DNA of 64,000 bases from Saccharomyces uvarum (taxonomy: Eukaryota > Ascomycota > Saccharomycetes > Saccharomycetales > Saccharomycetaceae). The stretch lies in the NCBI GenBank assembly GCA_947243795.1, contig OX365940.1, forward strand, positions 903,207 to 967,206. Reading direction: 5' to 3'. Of this stretch, positions 1-9,296 are shown piece after piece; position 1 is the first letter of the stretch, and each line of letters opens with the position of its first letter. Made by a program: the position numbers and the translations under genes. The notes under the pieces are model-generated. The model ran no database searches and was not told where the DNA came from. It saw only the letters and a program-made list of their open reading frames with translations.

Positions 1-177
1 AAGACTTCGCCAACAACTGATGTTAAAGAAAGCACATCAACCAAAGCATCAACAACTAAAGTTTCAGAGAGCACTTCGACCGATGTGACCAAGACTTCGC
101 CAACAACTGAAGTTAAAGAAAGCACATCAACCAAAGCATCAACTAAAGTTTCAGAGAGCACTTCGACCGATGTGACC
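1..177 (+). repeat. In-frame 90/87-bp tandem repeat in the wall-protein gene
   Basis: Bases 1-90 and 91-177 are near-identical copies. The second lacks one codon (ACA) and has a GAT to GAA change. Both encode a KTSPTT(D/E)VKESTSTKAS-type unit, and a partial third copy follows at 178. Length change by whole codons keeps the frame, as is usual in fungal wall-protein repeats. The array probably continues to the left of the window. Confidence 0.9.
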
Positions 178-537
178 AAGACTTCACCAACTAAAGCTTC
201 AGAGAGGATATCAACTACAAAAGCAACAAAGACATCAACCACCAAAGACGCAAATACTTCAACTGTAACTCCGGTTGGAAAAGGCGAAACTACTCTTCAA
301 ACAATAGTTTCAAGTAAAAAGCGCACATCAACATCTCAACATTCTTCATCCACTAAAAAGGTAACTACGTCCACTGGAAAACCAGTCATATCCACTCATA
401 AAACATCCTCAACCTCAACTAAGAAAACAGCTACCTCTACTATCAATACTACTGCAACTTCAAAGAAAAATGCGGCCGCCTCATTGGATATTAACATGAA
501 AGTTTTCGCTATTGGTGCTATTGCTTTATTAGCTTAG
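1..537 (+). CDS. C-terminal part of a Ser/Thr-rich, probably GPI-anchored wall protein (YMR317W-like), 5' end outside window
   Basis: The frame is open from base 1 to the TAG at 535-537, giving 178 residues with no start in the window. The protein is almost entirely Ser, Thr, Lys and Ala, as in heavily O-mannosylated yeast wall proteins. It ends with a short hydrophobic tail (VFAIGAIALLA) after a small-residue stretch (NAAAS), which looks like a GPI-attachment signal. Position next to ADH6 and FET4, and the matching orientation, make it the counterpart of YMR317W, a large protein of unknown function in S. cerevisiae. The orthology is inferred from synteny and composition only, because low-complexity sequence aligns poorly. 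The start and total length cannot be judged. Confidence 0.7.
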   Translation, partial: KTSPTTDVKESTSTKASTTKVSESTSTDVTKTSPTTEVKESTSTKASTKVSESTSTDVTKTSPTKASERISTTKATKTSTTKDANTSTVTPVGKGETTLQTIVSSKKRTSTSQHSSSTKKVTTSTGKPVISTHKTSSTSTKKTATSTINTTATSKKNAAASLDINMKVFAIGAIALLA

Positions 538-834
538 TAGTATGTGGTTTGTTCGATACCCTTGACATGCATTCCATACAATTGTATAAATACGTTTTTC
601 CTTCTCACCTTAAGGGTGCTTTAAAAAAAAGAAAATATAAAAAACAAAAATAAAAGCTGTACAAATTGTTAATTCTAAAATAAAACTTTATAAGTGTATA
701 AACAAAATTCGTTCTTAATGTACCTAATACCAATTAGAATGCTATCCCTGTCTACTGATCCGTAACATTTTACGGTAACAAAAACATAATTAGATTCCTG
801 GTGTTCCATAAAAAGGTCATAAAAACAAAGGATT

Positions 835-1917
835 TTAGTTTTGAAATTCCTTATCGTAGTCGACTAAAGTAAACCTATATCTAACGTCACCCTTTTCCAT
901 CCTTTCAAGGGCTTCATGAACACCGGCTTCACCAACTGGCAAGGTTTCCACCCAAATCTTGACGTTATTATCGGAGACTAATTTCAATAGTTGCTTCAGT
1001 TCTTTAATGGAACCTAAAGCACTGTACGAAATGGAAACTGCCTTCAGACCATATGGTTTCAACGTCAATACTTCGTGTTGTTCTGGTATCGAAATCGAGA
1101 CGATTCTACCGCCGACTTTCATGGCCTTTGGCATAACATCGAAATCAATACCGGTCAAAGACGAAGCGCAAACAACGATCAAGTCGAAGGTGTCGAAGTA
1201 TTTTTCACCCCAATTTTCTTCTTCTAAAGTAGCAATATAGTGGTCGGCGCCCATTTTCATCGCATCTTCTCTTTTCTTGGAGGAACGGGAAATCACATAT
1301 GTTTCTGCACCCATGGCTTTGGCAATCAAAGTACCCATACTGCCAATACCACCAAAGCCAACTATACCAACTTTTTTACCTGGACCACAACCGTTCCGGA
1401 CCAAGGGGGAGTATGCGGTCAACCCACCACACAGCAGTGGAGCAGCCAGATGAGATGGGATATTTTCTGGGATAGGCACCACAAAATGTTCGTGCACTCT
1501 AACGTAATCAGCGTAACCACCTTGGGACACATACCCGTCTTCGTAGGGTTGACCATATGTGGTGACAAACTTGGTACAATATGGCTCATTATCACTCTTA
1601 CAACGGTCACACTCCAAGCACGAAAAGACTTGCGCACCCATCCCAACACGCTGGCCAACCTGCAGGCCGCTGTTGGATTTGGAGCCTAGTTTGACGACTG
1701 TACCAACAATCTCATGGCCGACGACGAGAGGCATCTTCTTTTTACCCCAATTCCCAGCTGCACAATGGATGTCACTGCCACAGACACCGCATGCTTCGAT
1801 CTTAATGTCGACGTCGTGGTCATAAAACGGCTTTGGGTCGTACTTTATCTTCTTTGGGTTTTTCCAATCTTCATGCGATTGGATCGCGATCCCTTCAAAC
1901 TTTTCAGGATATGACAT
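835..1917 (-). CDS. ADH6: NADPH-dependent medium-chain alcohol dehydrogenase
   Basis: The 360-residue product has the same length as S. cerevisiae Adh6 and matches it closely throughout. The family reduces cinnamyl, veratryl and other aromatic or aliphatic aldehydes, including furan and vanillin-type inhibitors, with NADPH in the cytosol. Visible catalytic zinc ligands are C46, H68-E69 and C163. Structural zinc ligands are C100, C103, C106 and C114. The nucleotide fold has the glycine motif at 187-192 (GFGGIG), and S210-R211 sit where Adh6 binds the NADPH phosphate. ADH7 is the alternative paralogue, but the FET4 neighbour and the YMR317W-like gene favour ADH6. It reads away from the telomere, tandem with FET4. 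Confidence 0.95.
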   Translation of the reverse strand: MSYPEKFEGIAIQSHEDWKNPKKIKYDPKPFYDHDVDIKIEACGVCGSDIHCAAGNWGKKKMPLVVGHEIVGTVVKLGSKSNSGLQVGQRVGMGAQVFSCLECDRCKSDNEPYCTKFVTTYGQPYEDGYVSQGGYADYVRVHEHFVVPIPENIPSHLAAPLLCGGLTAYSPLVRNGCGPGKKVGIVGFGGIGSMGTLIAKAMGAETYVISRSSKKREDAMKMGADHYIATLEEENWGEKYFDTFDLIVVCASSLTGIDFDVMPKAMKVGGRIVSISIPEQHEVLTLKPYGLKAVSISYSALGSIKELKQLLKLVSDNNVKIWVETLPVGEAGVHEALERMEKGDVRYRFTLVDYDKEFQN

Positions 1918-2514
1918 GATTAAGCCTATTTTTCTGCTGAAACTCCTGTTTAGAGATGTCTATAAGAGCTGGACTGAGCGGAAGGAGTGCTGAGTTGGCT
2001 TAATTTATGCAAAAGTTCCCAAGGAGACCTCACCTCCAGAACTGTTTGTCAATGCTCTTTTTTTCTTCGCTTTTCTTTTCCCCTCTGGATTGCCGCTTCT
2101 TTTCAGGATACGGTAGCTGATAGTGAGGCCATCACGTAATAGACGACCATATTATATGACGGGGATCATTAGTCAGCAAAGAGATCTTTAATTAGCGATG
2201 TGTCACTACTATATATCACCGATTCAAAGATAAACCAGGAAGCGTGACTCATTGCTCAACACAATAATAAGTATGAAAGTTTAATCCTGAATATATTTGT
2301 CTTTTATATATTAAAGTAAAAAGATCTTGACTCCAGAGAAAAAAAAAAAACTCAGAGGAGAAGAAAAAAGTATATAGCTCAAATAAAGAACTTTTGGGGT
2401 TGATTAATACCTCCATGTAAAAATTACTGAATCTTTTTTTATTATCAATCAATCCGCACATGAGTAAATTACTTCCCGGTTTTCTTTTGGCCAAGGAATG
2501 GATATTCTATAAAG
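1918..2514. promoter_or_regulatory. ADH6 upstream region (and FET4 3' flank)
   Basis: This 597-bp gap carries the promoter of ADH6, which reads leftwards, and the end of FET4. Two recognisable sites are TTAGTCA at 2169-2175, a Yap1-type element, and TGACTCA at 2245-2251, which fits Gcn4. A Yap1 site would suit an aldehyde-detoxifying gene, but regulation is inferred from motif match only. A poly(A) run at 2339-2350 lies nearer the FET4 end. I see no gene. Confidence 0.45.
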
Positions 2515-4179
2515 CTATTTTTCTAAAGCCAAAACGTCAGGGAAACGCTTTTGCACGTACGCTAGAAGAATATGTCTACGTGCATACAAAGCAGTCACTT
2601 CCACTCTTCTTTGACGATCCGCCCAGTTATGTGCTTGCAGTAAAACAAGCAAAAAGAATTCTTCGATAATCATTGTTGGCGTGTTAGCGATTAATTGACC
2701 GGTCGTACTCCAACGGAGACCAGAGGCAATGCAAATCAATAAAATGATAATCAGAATAGATGCAAGTACACTCCATTGGTCTGAACAGATCTTATTAATA
2801 AAGTGGGAAATCTTGTAACTAAGAGTGTCTCTTTCCTGATGTGGTTTAGCAGTAAACTCTTCAGGACATTCAAGTCCCAGTTCTTGAAACAATTCAAGAT
2901 CTTCTCTAGCCACTTCAGCGTAGTTTTGTTCCTCGTGTGAAATAATTCTGAAATAAACTTCTCTTAGAATAAACCCGTCCAAAAACCCAACCAAACCTGT
3001 GTATGTACCAATAATCAACCACCAGTTATCGTTCCACTTCAGTGGCGCACCAATACCAATCCAAACAGCAAACACAACAACACCGATTGCAACACCAACA
3101 CCAGTACCAATGATGTCAGCGTACCAATCAATAGCCTTTCTTGCAGTCGATCTTTTTTCAGCCTTAACGGTGATGATGGCGTGAGGAGTTTCAAAATCGT
3201 TGAAGTGTCTTCTTATGTGATAGTCAATTTTTTCATCCATGTCAAAGATACCAATTAAAAATTTCCCAATGAAATCATCGTGTCTAGCTCTCAAGTTTTG
3301 TAAGAAAGTACTACAGATCAAAATGGAAACTGCAACAGCAGTGTTGATATACATTTGCCACGTATCACTGAATTTTTTCATTCTTGGATTGCTACCACTA
3401 GTTTCTCCAGTATAAGGCGGCGTATTACCTGCATCTTTTGGAATGGCACCACAACCAATCCAAACAAAAATACCACACCAAAATATTGCCATTGCTGAGA
3501 TAGAACCCATATACTTACTTGCTAAATTGGATAAGCGGTCATACCAATTTTCTACCGGCAACTCTCCAGCAACTACAGATGAATCTATATGATTCTCTAA
3601 AGAATCAATCTCATTGGCTTGAATTGTGCACTCTTCCTTTTTCCCATCACCTGGAGAACTTCTGGTTAGAAAGTTTTTGAAGGAAGCTAATCTGGATCTC
3701 AGCCTACCGCAAACCAAGATTTGTTCGTGTGTGCTCATCAATTGCTGTCTCATTAATAGAGTGTCCCAAACATAACTTTGAATCGATTGGCCATCCTGCA
3801 TAACGACTTGCCAGTTGAAAGGTGCGCTGTAAACAATACCAATCACTATCCAAATGATCACGATAATCCAAATAATGATAAAGACAACTTGTGAACCAGC
3901 CACTCGCACTAAAAAGTCTAAGGATTTATCTGTGAAACCTTTGCGCAGCCCAGTAAAACCTTTACTAGTAAAGATTGCTCCATTCGCAGTTAGATCCACT
4001 TTACATAACTCTTCATCGGTACTCTCATCACTATTGCTGATAACTCTGACCATAGCATCGTTGTGATATTCTTTTGAATCGTCGAATTCGTCATCCTGAC
4101 CGCAACTAACTATAGGTGCTCTGTGGCTGACGTCAGGTCTAGCACCTGGATTTCCTAGAAACTTTGAAATCCTTCCCAT
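2515..4179 (-). CDS. FET4: Low-affinity Fe(II)/metal transporter of the plasma membrane
   Basis: The product has 554 residues, against 552 in S. cerevisiae Fet4, and I recognise it by sequence and by its place beside ADH6. Fet4 takes up Fe(II), and also Zn, Cu and other divalent metals, with low affinity. An acidic, polar N-terminal region (about 1-90) precedes the first membrane span at about 96-118. Further strongly hydrophobic segments occur around 220-245, in the middle of the protein and near the C-terminus, about six in all. The ATG at 4177-4179 gives the family's usual length. The upstream DNA has an Aft1-type and a Zap1-type site (separate entries), matching the known iron and zinc control of this gene. 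Confidence 0.95.
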   Translation of the reverse strand: MGRISKFLGNPGARPDVSHRAPIVSCGQDDEFDDSKEYHNDAMVRVISNSDESTDEELCKVDLTANGAIFTSKGFTGLRKGFTDKSLDFLVRVAGSQVVFIIIWIIVIIWIVIGIVYSAPFNWQVVMQDGQSIQSYVWDTLLMRQQLMSTHEQILVCGRLRSRLASFKNFLTRSSPGDGKKEECTIQANEIDSLENHIDSSVVAGELPVENWYDRLSNLASKYMGSISAMAIFWCGIFVWIGCGAIPKDAGNTPPYTGETSGSNPRMKKFSDTWQMYINTAVAVSILICSTFLQNLRARHDDFIGKFLIGIFDMDEKIDYHIRRHFNDFETPHAIITVKAEKRSTARKAIDWYADIIGTGVGVAIGVVVFAVWIGIGAPLKWNDNWWLIIGTYTGLVGFLDGFILREVYFRIISHEEQNYAEVAREDLELFQELGLECPEEFTAKPHQERDTLSYKISHFINKICSDQWSVLASILIIILLICIASGLRWSTTGQLIANTPTMIIEEFFLLVLLQAHNWADRQRRVEVTALYARRHILLAYVQKRFPDVLALEK

Positions 4180-4377
4180 AGTTCGATTAACGAGTGTATA
4201 CCAATGGGCTCCTTACTGAGGGGGGTTCTATATCTTTCTGTTGTCCCTATATATATGGGCTTAAAGAGAAAAAGAACTCACCTGATCTTTTGAAATGGTT
4301 GAAATAAACAAGTTTATTTATACAAACATCTATTTTTGAGTATATTGAATCAAGATGACAACAGGCGCTAAAGCAAG

Positions 4378-4384
4378 GGGTGCA
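4378..4384 (-). promoter_or_regulatory. Aft1-type iron-regulatory site upstream of FET4
   Basis: The minus strand reads TGCACCC, the core recognised by the iron regulator Aft1, about 200 bp upstream of the FET4 ATG. FET4 is a known Aft1 target in S. cerevisiae. Site identity is seen; use in this yeast is inferred. Confidence 0.55.
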
Positions 4385-4717
4385 CTTCGAGAAGCACCTT
4401 CGAAGCGTGCTGAAGACCAGTAGTGCCCTAATGTTTTTTTCTTCTTTAGTTTTTCCTTTTTTTTTTTTTCGTTTGAGAAGTTGCTGCCTTCTAAAAAGGC
4501 TCAGCAAAAGTGCTCATGACCCTACAAGGTTTTAGGATAACCCCTCACAGATACACAAAAGGAGGCCAAGGGTAGCGGCAAGAGTGCTGTTTTTTCGCAC
4601 AACTATGTAAGCCCCCAAATCTACGTGCAACCGCCGAATTTTTCCCCAATAAATAGCCAAGGTCTACTAGTTTTATTCTTCTTTTACCTAAGCCATATAA
4701 CAATAGCCTACTACGAG

Positions 4718-4728
4718 ACCTTCAGGGT
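4718..4728 (-). promoter_or_regulatory. Zap1-type zinc-responsive element upstream of FET4
   Basis: The minus strand reads ACCCTGAAGGT, an exact fit to the zinc-responsive element ACCYTNARGGT, about 540 bp upstream of the FET4 start. FET4 is induced by Zap1 under zinc limitation in S. cerevisiae. A weaker ATTGTTCC match to the Rox1 consensus lies at 4941-4948. Confidence 0.55.
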
Positions 4729-4959
4729 CTCCTAAGAGAAATGACTACGCGCGCCTATAAGACAAAGGAAAAAACCCTTGCTGTATGAAACAGGCACGCA
4801 AAAATTTCTTTTGGCGATTTAGCTGTAACTTCAAACTAGACAAGCGTAATAAAACTGCTTCCATAGTAGCCAACCCGTAAGTAATAAGGGGTGTACACAT
4901 GGTTACACATTGACTCTCGTATCTACAGTTTGTGGGAGCTATTGTTCCTAAACAATACA

Positions 4960-5199
4960 ATGGGCCTGTTGGGTAAAGCTATAGGTCGTATGTACGGCCG
5001 CCTCGTGGGATATAAAGTGCACCCGGTTTTCGAACAATGCTCCACGCGAAAAGGCAAAAAAACAAACGGGGGACAGTATCACTGGACGTATCCAAGGTGC
5101 GACATGATTCAAACTTCGGAGTGCGTTTGCATGGCCAGAACAGCCAGCACTGATATTTGCTCATATGCAACGAAAGTGGCATGCTTAGGATACTTGTAG
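4960..5199 (+). CDS. Doubtful small ORF at the YMR320W position
   Basis: An ATG-started frame of 79 codons runs to 5199. The frame is open further upstream to at least 4891, but with no ATG there. It lies between FET4 and the SAM4-type gene and reads opposite to FET4, as the uncharacterised ORF YMR320W does in S. cerevisiae. I cannot recall that sequence well enough to claim homology. The product is Cys-rich towards its C-terminus and shows no domain that I recognise. It may be a chance ORF. Confidence 0.2.
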   Translation: MGLLGKAIGRMYGRLVGYKVHPVFEQCSTRKGKKTNGGQYHWTYPRCDMIQTSECVCMARTASTDICSYATKVACLGYL

Positions 5200-7940
5200 T
5201 CATAGGTTTAGTTTTATGCGAATAAAATGCTGTCTAATTTGAACAAGTAGAAATTATATCAGAGGAAAACGTTATTTTTAGCACACCCACATTCCATTGA
5301 CGGAACAATTAACTTGGTGCGAATGTAGCAACGCAAAGCATTTCCCATCGAAGGAAAGAGTCGGCTTCCGTGAAGCGCCCGTCTCATGGGAAACTGGAAT
5401 TTTTTCTTCCTTGGATTTTAATTGATAAAAATGGGTACGTACTCATCATAAGAAGTGTTTATCGGTGCTTTTTGAAACATCTTGAAGTGTATAGTCATAT
5501 GGAAGGTTTTCCTCCCGCTATTCGACACATTGAAAGGGCATTGTTTATCGAGCTCTAAAAAAAATATGACTCGGCGACCGTAGATTCCCAATGAACGTAC
5601 TCACCGATGCAGTAAGGAAAAATTCAATTGTTTGGTTGGCCTCTCGATAGAAGAAAAGCAGCTTCGCCAGTGATCAATTTTTGCTTCCTACCTTTCAAAT
5701 AAAAATATTGCGGTTCCGAAGTAGGTGTACTACCTCTCTCCCCTTATTTTTTTGGGCCTCAGGTTGTGTATTTTTGTCTTCTTTTTGAGATGACGGTAGT
5801 CCCTTCACGAATACTTGCCTTATCGTCTCCAGCACACTCCAAAAAATGTAAAACTGACAAAGCGTTCAACGTGTGAAAAATCACCTAACCTCTGATAGTT
5901 AAATTAAGATATGCTGCACCATATGAAGCGACTGTGCAACATAATCATCCTCCCGGTATACTAAAACGTGGTCTATTTTTCTTACAAGATGTAGATATTT
6001 TAACACAGCTCTAAGATAAAAGCGCTGAACATACAAATATCGAGGGATTTTGCGACTATATAGGCCACCATTAAAACAAGGGAATTCAATTTCCGCCAAA
6101 ATAGGTTTATACTGGAATTTTGGTGGAAACCGGAGACCGTAAATTTTAAAACGATGCCAAATAACAACAATCATCCCATTACGCTTTTTCCATGTCACAA
6201 GTTCATCTACGAGATTACAAAAAAGGAAAAATTTGGAGCACTCGTGATTATTGACGTCCAGTGGACACTTTCAAATTAATGGCTATCGCCAGACGTTATA
6301 TTCGATCTAGGAACTGCACGGTGAAGCCCACGATACTACCCAAGAATATCTAGATTTAAAACTGTTTCGTACGAATTTCTTGCCAGACTCATATGCTAAC
6401 AACTTAGTGTAAAATGTAGATCATGACGTATGACAGGGCGCAGATTGAAAATTCAGCGCCTTCCGTTGCTGTTATTGCATACCTCATAAAAACTATTCGC
6501 CTTTTGGCCATATGGCTTAGAAAGGAGACACAGATTGGAAACGTAAAAATGCTGTATTTCCTGGAAGCAAATGCATGACGCATTTGACTTCCCGAAACAT
6601 TTCTTGAGCTAGCGTACCTTATACTGTGTCCGGATTGAAGAAGGTAAAACATAAGATTCTTTTAGCCTATTTAAATCTGAGTAGGAAGGACTATAATGCG
6701 GACTATAATCAAGAAAGAGGCAATTGTAATTGACGGTTGGCTTGTTGACTGCGAAAAAAAAGCAAGAGTCAAACTTAGCATTTTGCATCGTAACTTGACA
6801 AAGAAAGAATCTGCCAGGCTTGATGTCACTCTTTTAAATGATTGGATGATTCTTTACGATAAGAGCTAAGCTCTGAAAGATATCACTACCGAGGGAATGG
6901 TTCAACTACATCAAGCGCTAGCAATAAGAGCTCGCTGAAATGGAAAACGCCACCGTTCGCAGCCCACTTTGTACTATCAGAACCAAAAACAAGGCAAAAT
7001 AAAAATACTTACTTCCACAATTGTCTTTGCAACAGGTGTAAGTTATATTTGCGAAATATCCCGTCCAAAACTGAGTTACTCCAAATTATAACATAATCAA
7101 CTTACCAATCAGAAAAGACAACTCCACGATTGCACATGAACTCAAGATCTAAGGATTCAAATACAATGAACGTGGCATTGAGAGTTTACAGCATTTCATT
7201 GCCCTGAAAAAGTTGTTGCAGAATTACCTCCCGTACGTACCTCTAGGTATGTCGATGTCCTTTACAACAAGGCGGCCAAGAAAGGCAGCATTAAAGCTTC
7301 TACGTTTTCAATAGTGTTATAATACCGTGGCTTACGCTTTTCGTTGGATTACACCAAATATTTGCGCAATGATGTTCACCACGATATCAAGGTATATGCC
7401 AATATGCTATTCAAGTAGTCGAGCTTTGTGGCTATAAAGCGAGGTCTACCACAATTGATCAGCAAACACCGTAGTCTACCTCCGAAATGATGAATTATCT
7501 GTGTTTGTTGTCGAGCAGTGGGAAGAATCAACTATCACTAGTACTAAACACTGTTGAAAAGATAAATCAACTGCGGCTCATCGCCTAGGAGAAAACATAA
7601 TAAAACCTTTATGAGATTCGATGGCGGGGATAGAACATCTAGAAGTTCTGCGACGCGGCGTCCTCGCCCCATTGCTCTCTATTGCATTACAAGCCCTCAC
7701 AGGATAAATTATTACTTGGTTTTCTGCGGATTATAGAACTCTGAAAGTCACTGTTGTTTAGGTGGAGAAGCATGACAAGTTCGCTTGGCTTTGTTTCTCC
7801 ATAGTTTTTCTGCGGCTCTAAAAAACCCTTCTGAAGGGCATGAAATGCGTCTTTTGTGCTTTATAAAGATTATTGAAATTAACAAACTGTTCCGTTTTAG
7901 TATATAATAATGTAGGCTATTAAACCTACTGCAAGTGGTT
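5200..7940. other. Gene-poor interval with no supported gene
   Basis: This 2.7-kb stretch has no long ORF on either strand. An ATG frame of 57 codons at 6696-6869 (MRTIIKKEAIVID...) and short open frames around 7190-7410 look mildly protein-like but are broken by stops and match nothing I recognise. They may be remnants of a decayed subtelomeric gene. The 3' end of the SAM4-type gene lies just beyond. Confidence 0.4.
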
Positions 7941-8918
7941 CTAAGTGTACTTCTTGACAGCAGCAGAAATCTCCTGGATGTCTTTTGGAGTTGTTCTACA
8001 ACATCCGCCGATAATACGAGCACCGCTACCGATGTATTGTTTAACCACTGTGTCCCAACTGTTTAGCTTATCACTATTTGGCAACCATATCTTCTTCTCA
8101 GTATCATAAACTTCCCCACTGTTTGGATAAGCAAGCAAGGGCATATTAGGTAAAGCACGGTGTAGGGACTCGAGGATATCAGGAGACTGATTGAAACTAA
8201 CACAGTTGATTCCTAAAAGCAAGAAGTTAGGATTGATCTTGTCGCCCAGGTCTTTGATAACCTTTGCAACTCCTTCCATGGTAGTGCCATCTCTCAAGAC
8301 ACCGTGCTCGTGCACAGATAACCCAATATAGAAAGGTTTCGATAAAATGCTTGCATCCCAGGACAAAATAGCCTTCAGCTCGTGAATGTTAGGAATTGTC
8401 TCGAACCCAAGCAAATCCAATTTCTCGTTTCTGTTGAAGTTGTCTAACTGAGGCTTGAAGTACTGATAGAAGTCAATGTTTTCCGGATTAGGACCGTAGT
8501 CACCTGTAAACTCACAGCAAACGTGAGCGCCCCATGGACCGATACAACCAATCAAGTGTTTTTCCTTGCCGATGCAATCACGAGAAAAGTCGACAATTCT
8601 AGTCAAAAGATTATCGTATGCTGCCAAAGTTTTGATTGGGGTGTTTTCAGAGACGGATTTGAAACTGGTTTGGTATGTTATAGTCATCAATATTTCAGCG
8701 CCAGCTGCCAAGAAATCGTTGAACATTTCTTCGACAATTTTCCTGTTAGCAGATGACTCGTCGGACCAAAATGATTCGCTGATGAATGGGATAGTAGACC
8801 ATACGGGGTTTGCGACCTTGATACCTCTGTTCTCAAGCTCTGTTCCTTGACCACCATCAAGAACAAGAACTTTCTTGGGATCATCCGCCAATAGCTGCTT
8901 TAAAGGAATACGTGCCAT
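7941..8918 (-). CDS. SAM4: S-adenosylmethionine-homocysteine S-methyltransferase
   Basis: The enzyme transfers a methyl group from S-adenosylmethionine (or S-methylmethionine in the paralogue Mht1) to homocysteine, giving methionine. It recycles AdoMet. The 325 residues equal the Sam4 length and match it along the whole protein. The homocysteine S-methyltransferase signature is visible: DGGQGTELE near 21-29 and the three zinc cysteines C239, C306 and C307 (GINCV, GGCCRT). Upstream and co-directional lies SAM3, the AdoMet permease, an arrangement found on chromosome XVI-L in S. cerevisiae. At this place on XIII-R S. cerevisiae keeps only the 105-residue SAM4-like fragment YMR321C, so this may be the intact form of that relic. 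Confidence 0.93.
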   Translation of the reverse strand: MARIPLKQLLADDPKKVLVLDGGQGTELENRGIKVANPVWSTIPFISESFWSDESSANRKIVEEMFNDFLAAGAEILMTITYQTSFKSVSENTPIKTLAAYDNLLTRIVDFSRDCIGKEKHLIGCIGPWGAHVCCEFTGDYGPNPENIDFYQYFKPQLDNFNRNEKLDLLGFETIPNIHELKAILSWDASILSKPFYIGLSVHEHGVLRDGTTMEGVAKVIKDLGDKINPNFLLLGINCVSFNQSPDILESLHRALPNMPLLAYPNSGEVYDTEKKIWLPNSDKLNSWDTVVKQYIGSGARIIGGCCRTTPKDIQEISAAVKKYT

Positions 8919-9296
8919 GTTTTCTACTGCTTTTCTGACAAGGTTGTATTAGACTAATTTCCAATTATGTTGAATAATGGTAATAAATGGCCTGGTTGAA
9001 CTAAGCTGTCAGTCTTAAAAAATGCAATCAAGCGCCAGAGACAAGTTTTTTTAGTAGAGATTGTTACATTTAGAAAATGACTAATACTTGTTTGAGAATC
9101 ATCGAAGATAGAAAAAGTGCAAGCTAAATTTTTCAATATTTTCAATTTTTTCACTTCAGAGTGCCGTGCAGTAAGACAAAAAACCCTGCGTGCATAATCG
9201 ACGCCGTTGCTCGCGCCGCTCAGTGCAGTAAGACAATGAATGCTTTTGTTCAAGAGATATACAGTTCGATTATTAAAAGCTACATATGCAATAGGT
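8919..9296. promoter_or_regulatory. SAM3-SAM4 intergenic region
   Basis: This 378-bp AT-rich gap must hold the SAM3 terminator and the SAM4 promoter. A direct repeat of GTGCAGTAAGACAA occurs at about 9165-9178 and 9223-9236. I see no CACGTG site that would indicate Cbf1/Met4 control. Confidence 0.4.
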
